Shown: in pieces, positions 63,567-64,000 of the stretch | Layout: every line of letters starts with the position of its first letter | Position numbering within the stretch: the first letter of the stretch is position 1 | DNA from: Actinomycetota bacterium | GTDB lineage: Bacteria; Actinomycetota; Acidimicrobiia; Acidimicrobiales; Aldehydirespiratoraceae | Assembly: GCA_029979265.1 (NCBI GenBank) | Contig: JAPOHW010000003.1 | Span: 116,987 to 180,986, forward strand | Length of the DNA: 64,000 bases | Direction: 5' to 3' | Position numbers and translations under genes: made by a program | Notes under the pieces: generated by a model | What the model saw: only the letters and a program-made list of their open reading frames with translations | Databases searched by the model: none | Told to the model about the DNA's origin: nothing

Positions 63567-63583
63567 GGCGGGTGTATTCCGCC
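63567..63583. terminator. Hairpin between convergent LysM and RibD-like genes
   Basis: GGCGG-GTGTATT-CCGCC directly after the LysM gene stop; 5-bp GC stem, no T tract, 25-bp convergent gap. Confidence 0.4.
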
Positions 63584-63591
63584 ACAGATAC

Positions 63592-64000
63592 CTAGCGGCG
63601 GATGTACCGGGCGACGAGTGTGCTGTCGTGTTCGAGGAGCCGGTCGAGTCGCATCTCGTGGTTGATTTCGAACGTTTCGCTGTGTGCGATGCGCACACTG
63701 CTGCCGCTCACCAGATTGGGTGAGATCGACAGACAGAGTTCGTCGACGAGCCCGGCATCGAAGAACTGGCCGTTCAGCGACGGACCACCCTCTACCAGTA
63801 CGACGCGTGCACCGCGCGCTGCGAGTTCCGCAACCACCGCATCGGGGGACGGACGATCGCCAGGAAGATGAGCCCACTCGGCCCGATCGCCGATGTCGGC
63901 CACTCGGTCGACGGGTGGCGCATGGCCGGTGAGCACGAGTGGCGGTTCGTCGTCGAGTTCCTGATCGGCAAAAAGTGGCAGATCGGGATCGAGATCGACC
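63592..64000 (-). CDS. RibD C-terminal/dihydrofolate-reductase-like protein (5' truncated by window)
   Basis: At least 135 residues, open to the window edge at 64000. AARGARVVLVEGGPSLNGQFFDAGLVDELCLSISPNLV is the typical RibD_C core, with the EGGPSL pyrophosphate-binding turn. This family includes the riboflavin pyrimidine reductase and stand-alone reductases. A separate deaminase domain, if any, would be outside the window. It occupies the place where nrdR is found in mycobacteria. Confidence 0.8.
   Translation of the reverse strand, partial: VDLDPDLPLFADQELDDEPPLVLTGHAPPVDRVADIGDRAEWAHLPGDRPSPDAVVAELAARGARVVLVEGGPSLNGQFFDAGLVDELCLSISPNLVSGSSVRIAHSETFEINHEMRLDRLLEHDSTLVARYIRR

Overview
The window is a GC-rich chromosomal stretch from an actinobacterium. 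Gene content and order fit the class Acidimicrobiia (an Ilumatobacter-like organism), although the lineage is inferred from protein character and not from a marker search. Supporting signs are a gatCAB operon, a PASTA-domain kinase, a DUF2510 domain, a coenzyme F420 gene (cofC/fbiD), an actinobacterial recA-miaB-miaA-dapF-hflX-lexA block, and many leaderless genes with a TAnnnT box 6-9 nt before the start codon. I see no rRNA, tRNA, CRISPR array, prophage or insertion sequence; this is dense core genome with some accessory metabolism.

Layout. 1-7.9 kb: end of a cation exchanger, rimO-pgsA-cinA, a TetR-like regulator divergent from an NfuA-type Fe-S protein, then a leftward GH15 hydrolase / SRPBCC / methyltransferase group. 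7.9-16.1 kb: cysteine desulfurase with mnmA (tRNA thiolation), ligA with a HAD phosphatase, and a PASTA kinase. 16.1-21.3 kb: gatCAB (tRNA-dependent amidation) and a MATE transporter. 21.4-25.6 kb: a NadD-like nucleotidyltransferase and the ilvBNC operon, whose leader carries a strong terminator hairpin and a branched-chain-rich small ORF. 25.6-36.5 kb: accessory genes, including a DMSP-lyase-type cupin, enoyl-CoA hydratase, ABC exporter, old yellow enzyme, phosphotransferase, an Fe-S photolyase / membrane protein / molybdopterin oxidoreductase operon, a PIG-L deacetylase and cofC. 36.5-50.3 kb: gpsA, rnhB, an Nfu N-domain protein, SpoU methyltransferase, HtpX-DUF2510, MauE-like protein, mutM, an aminotransferase and parC. 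50.2-64 kb: DEAD-box helicase, msrB, recA, miaB, miaA, dapF, hflX, dapC, dapD, dapE, lexA, a divergent LysM protein, and the end of a RibD-type reductase.

How the genes work together. The clearest theme is DNA-damage control. recA has a LexA box between its -35 and -10. lexA and the divergent LysM/transmembrane protein share an intergenic region with four CGAAC-N4-GTTCG boxes, two exact and two with one mismatch. The LysM protein has the position and build of the SOS division inhibitors ChiZ (mycobacteria) and YneA (Bacillus). A second motif, TGTCACACCCCCT followed by a -10-like hexamer, occurs in both the recA leader and the LysM promoter, so the two genes may also share LexA-independent damage control. 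A second theme is promoter economy: at four divergent junctions the two leaderless -10 boxes share the same TA step (pattern AnnnTAnnnT). dapF/dapC/dapD/dapE provide most of the succinylase route to diaminopimelate. rimO, miaB, miaA, mnmA and the SpoU enzyme form a dispersed RNA/ribosome modification set.
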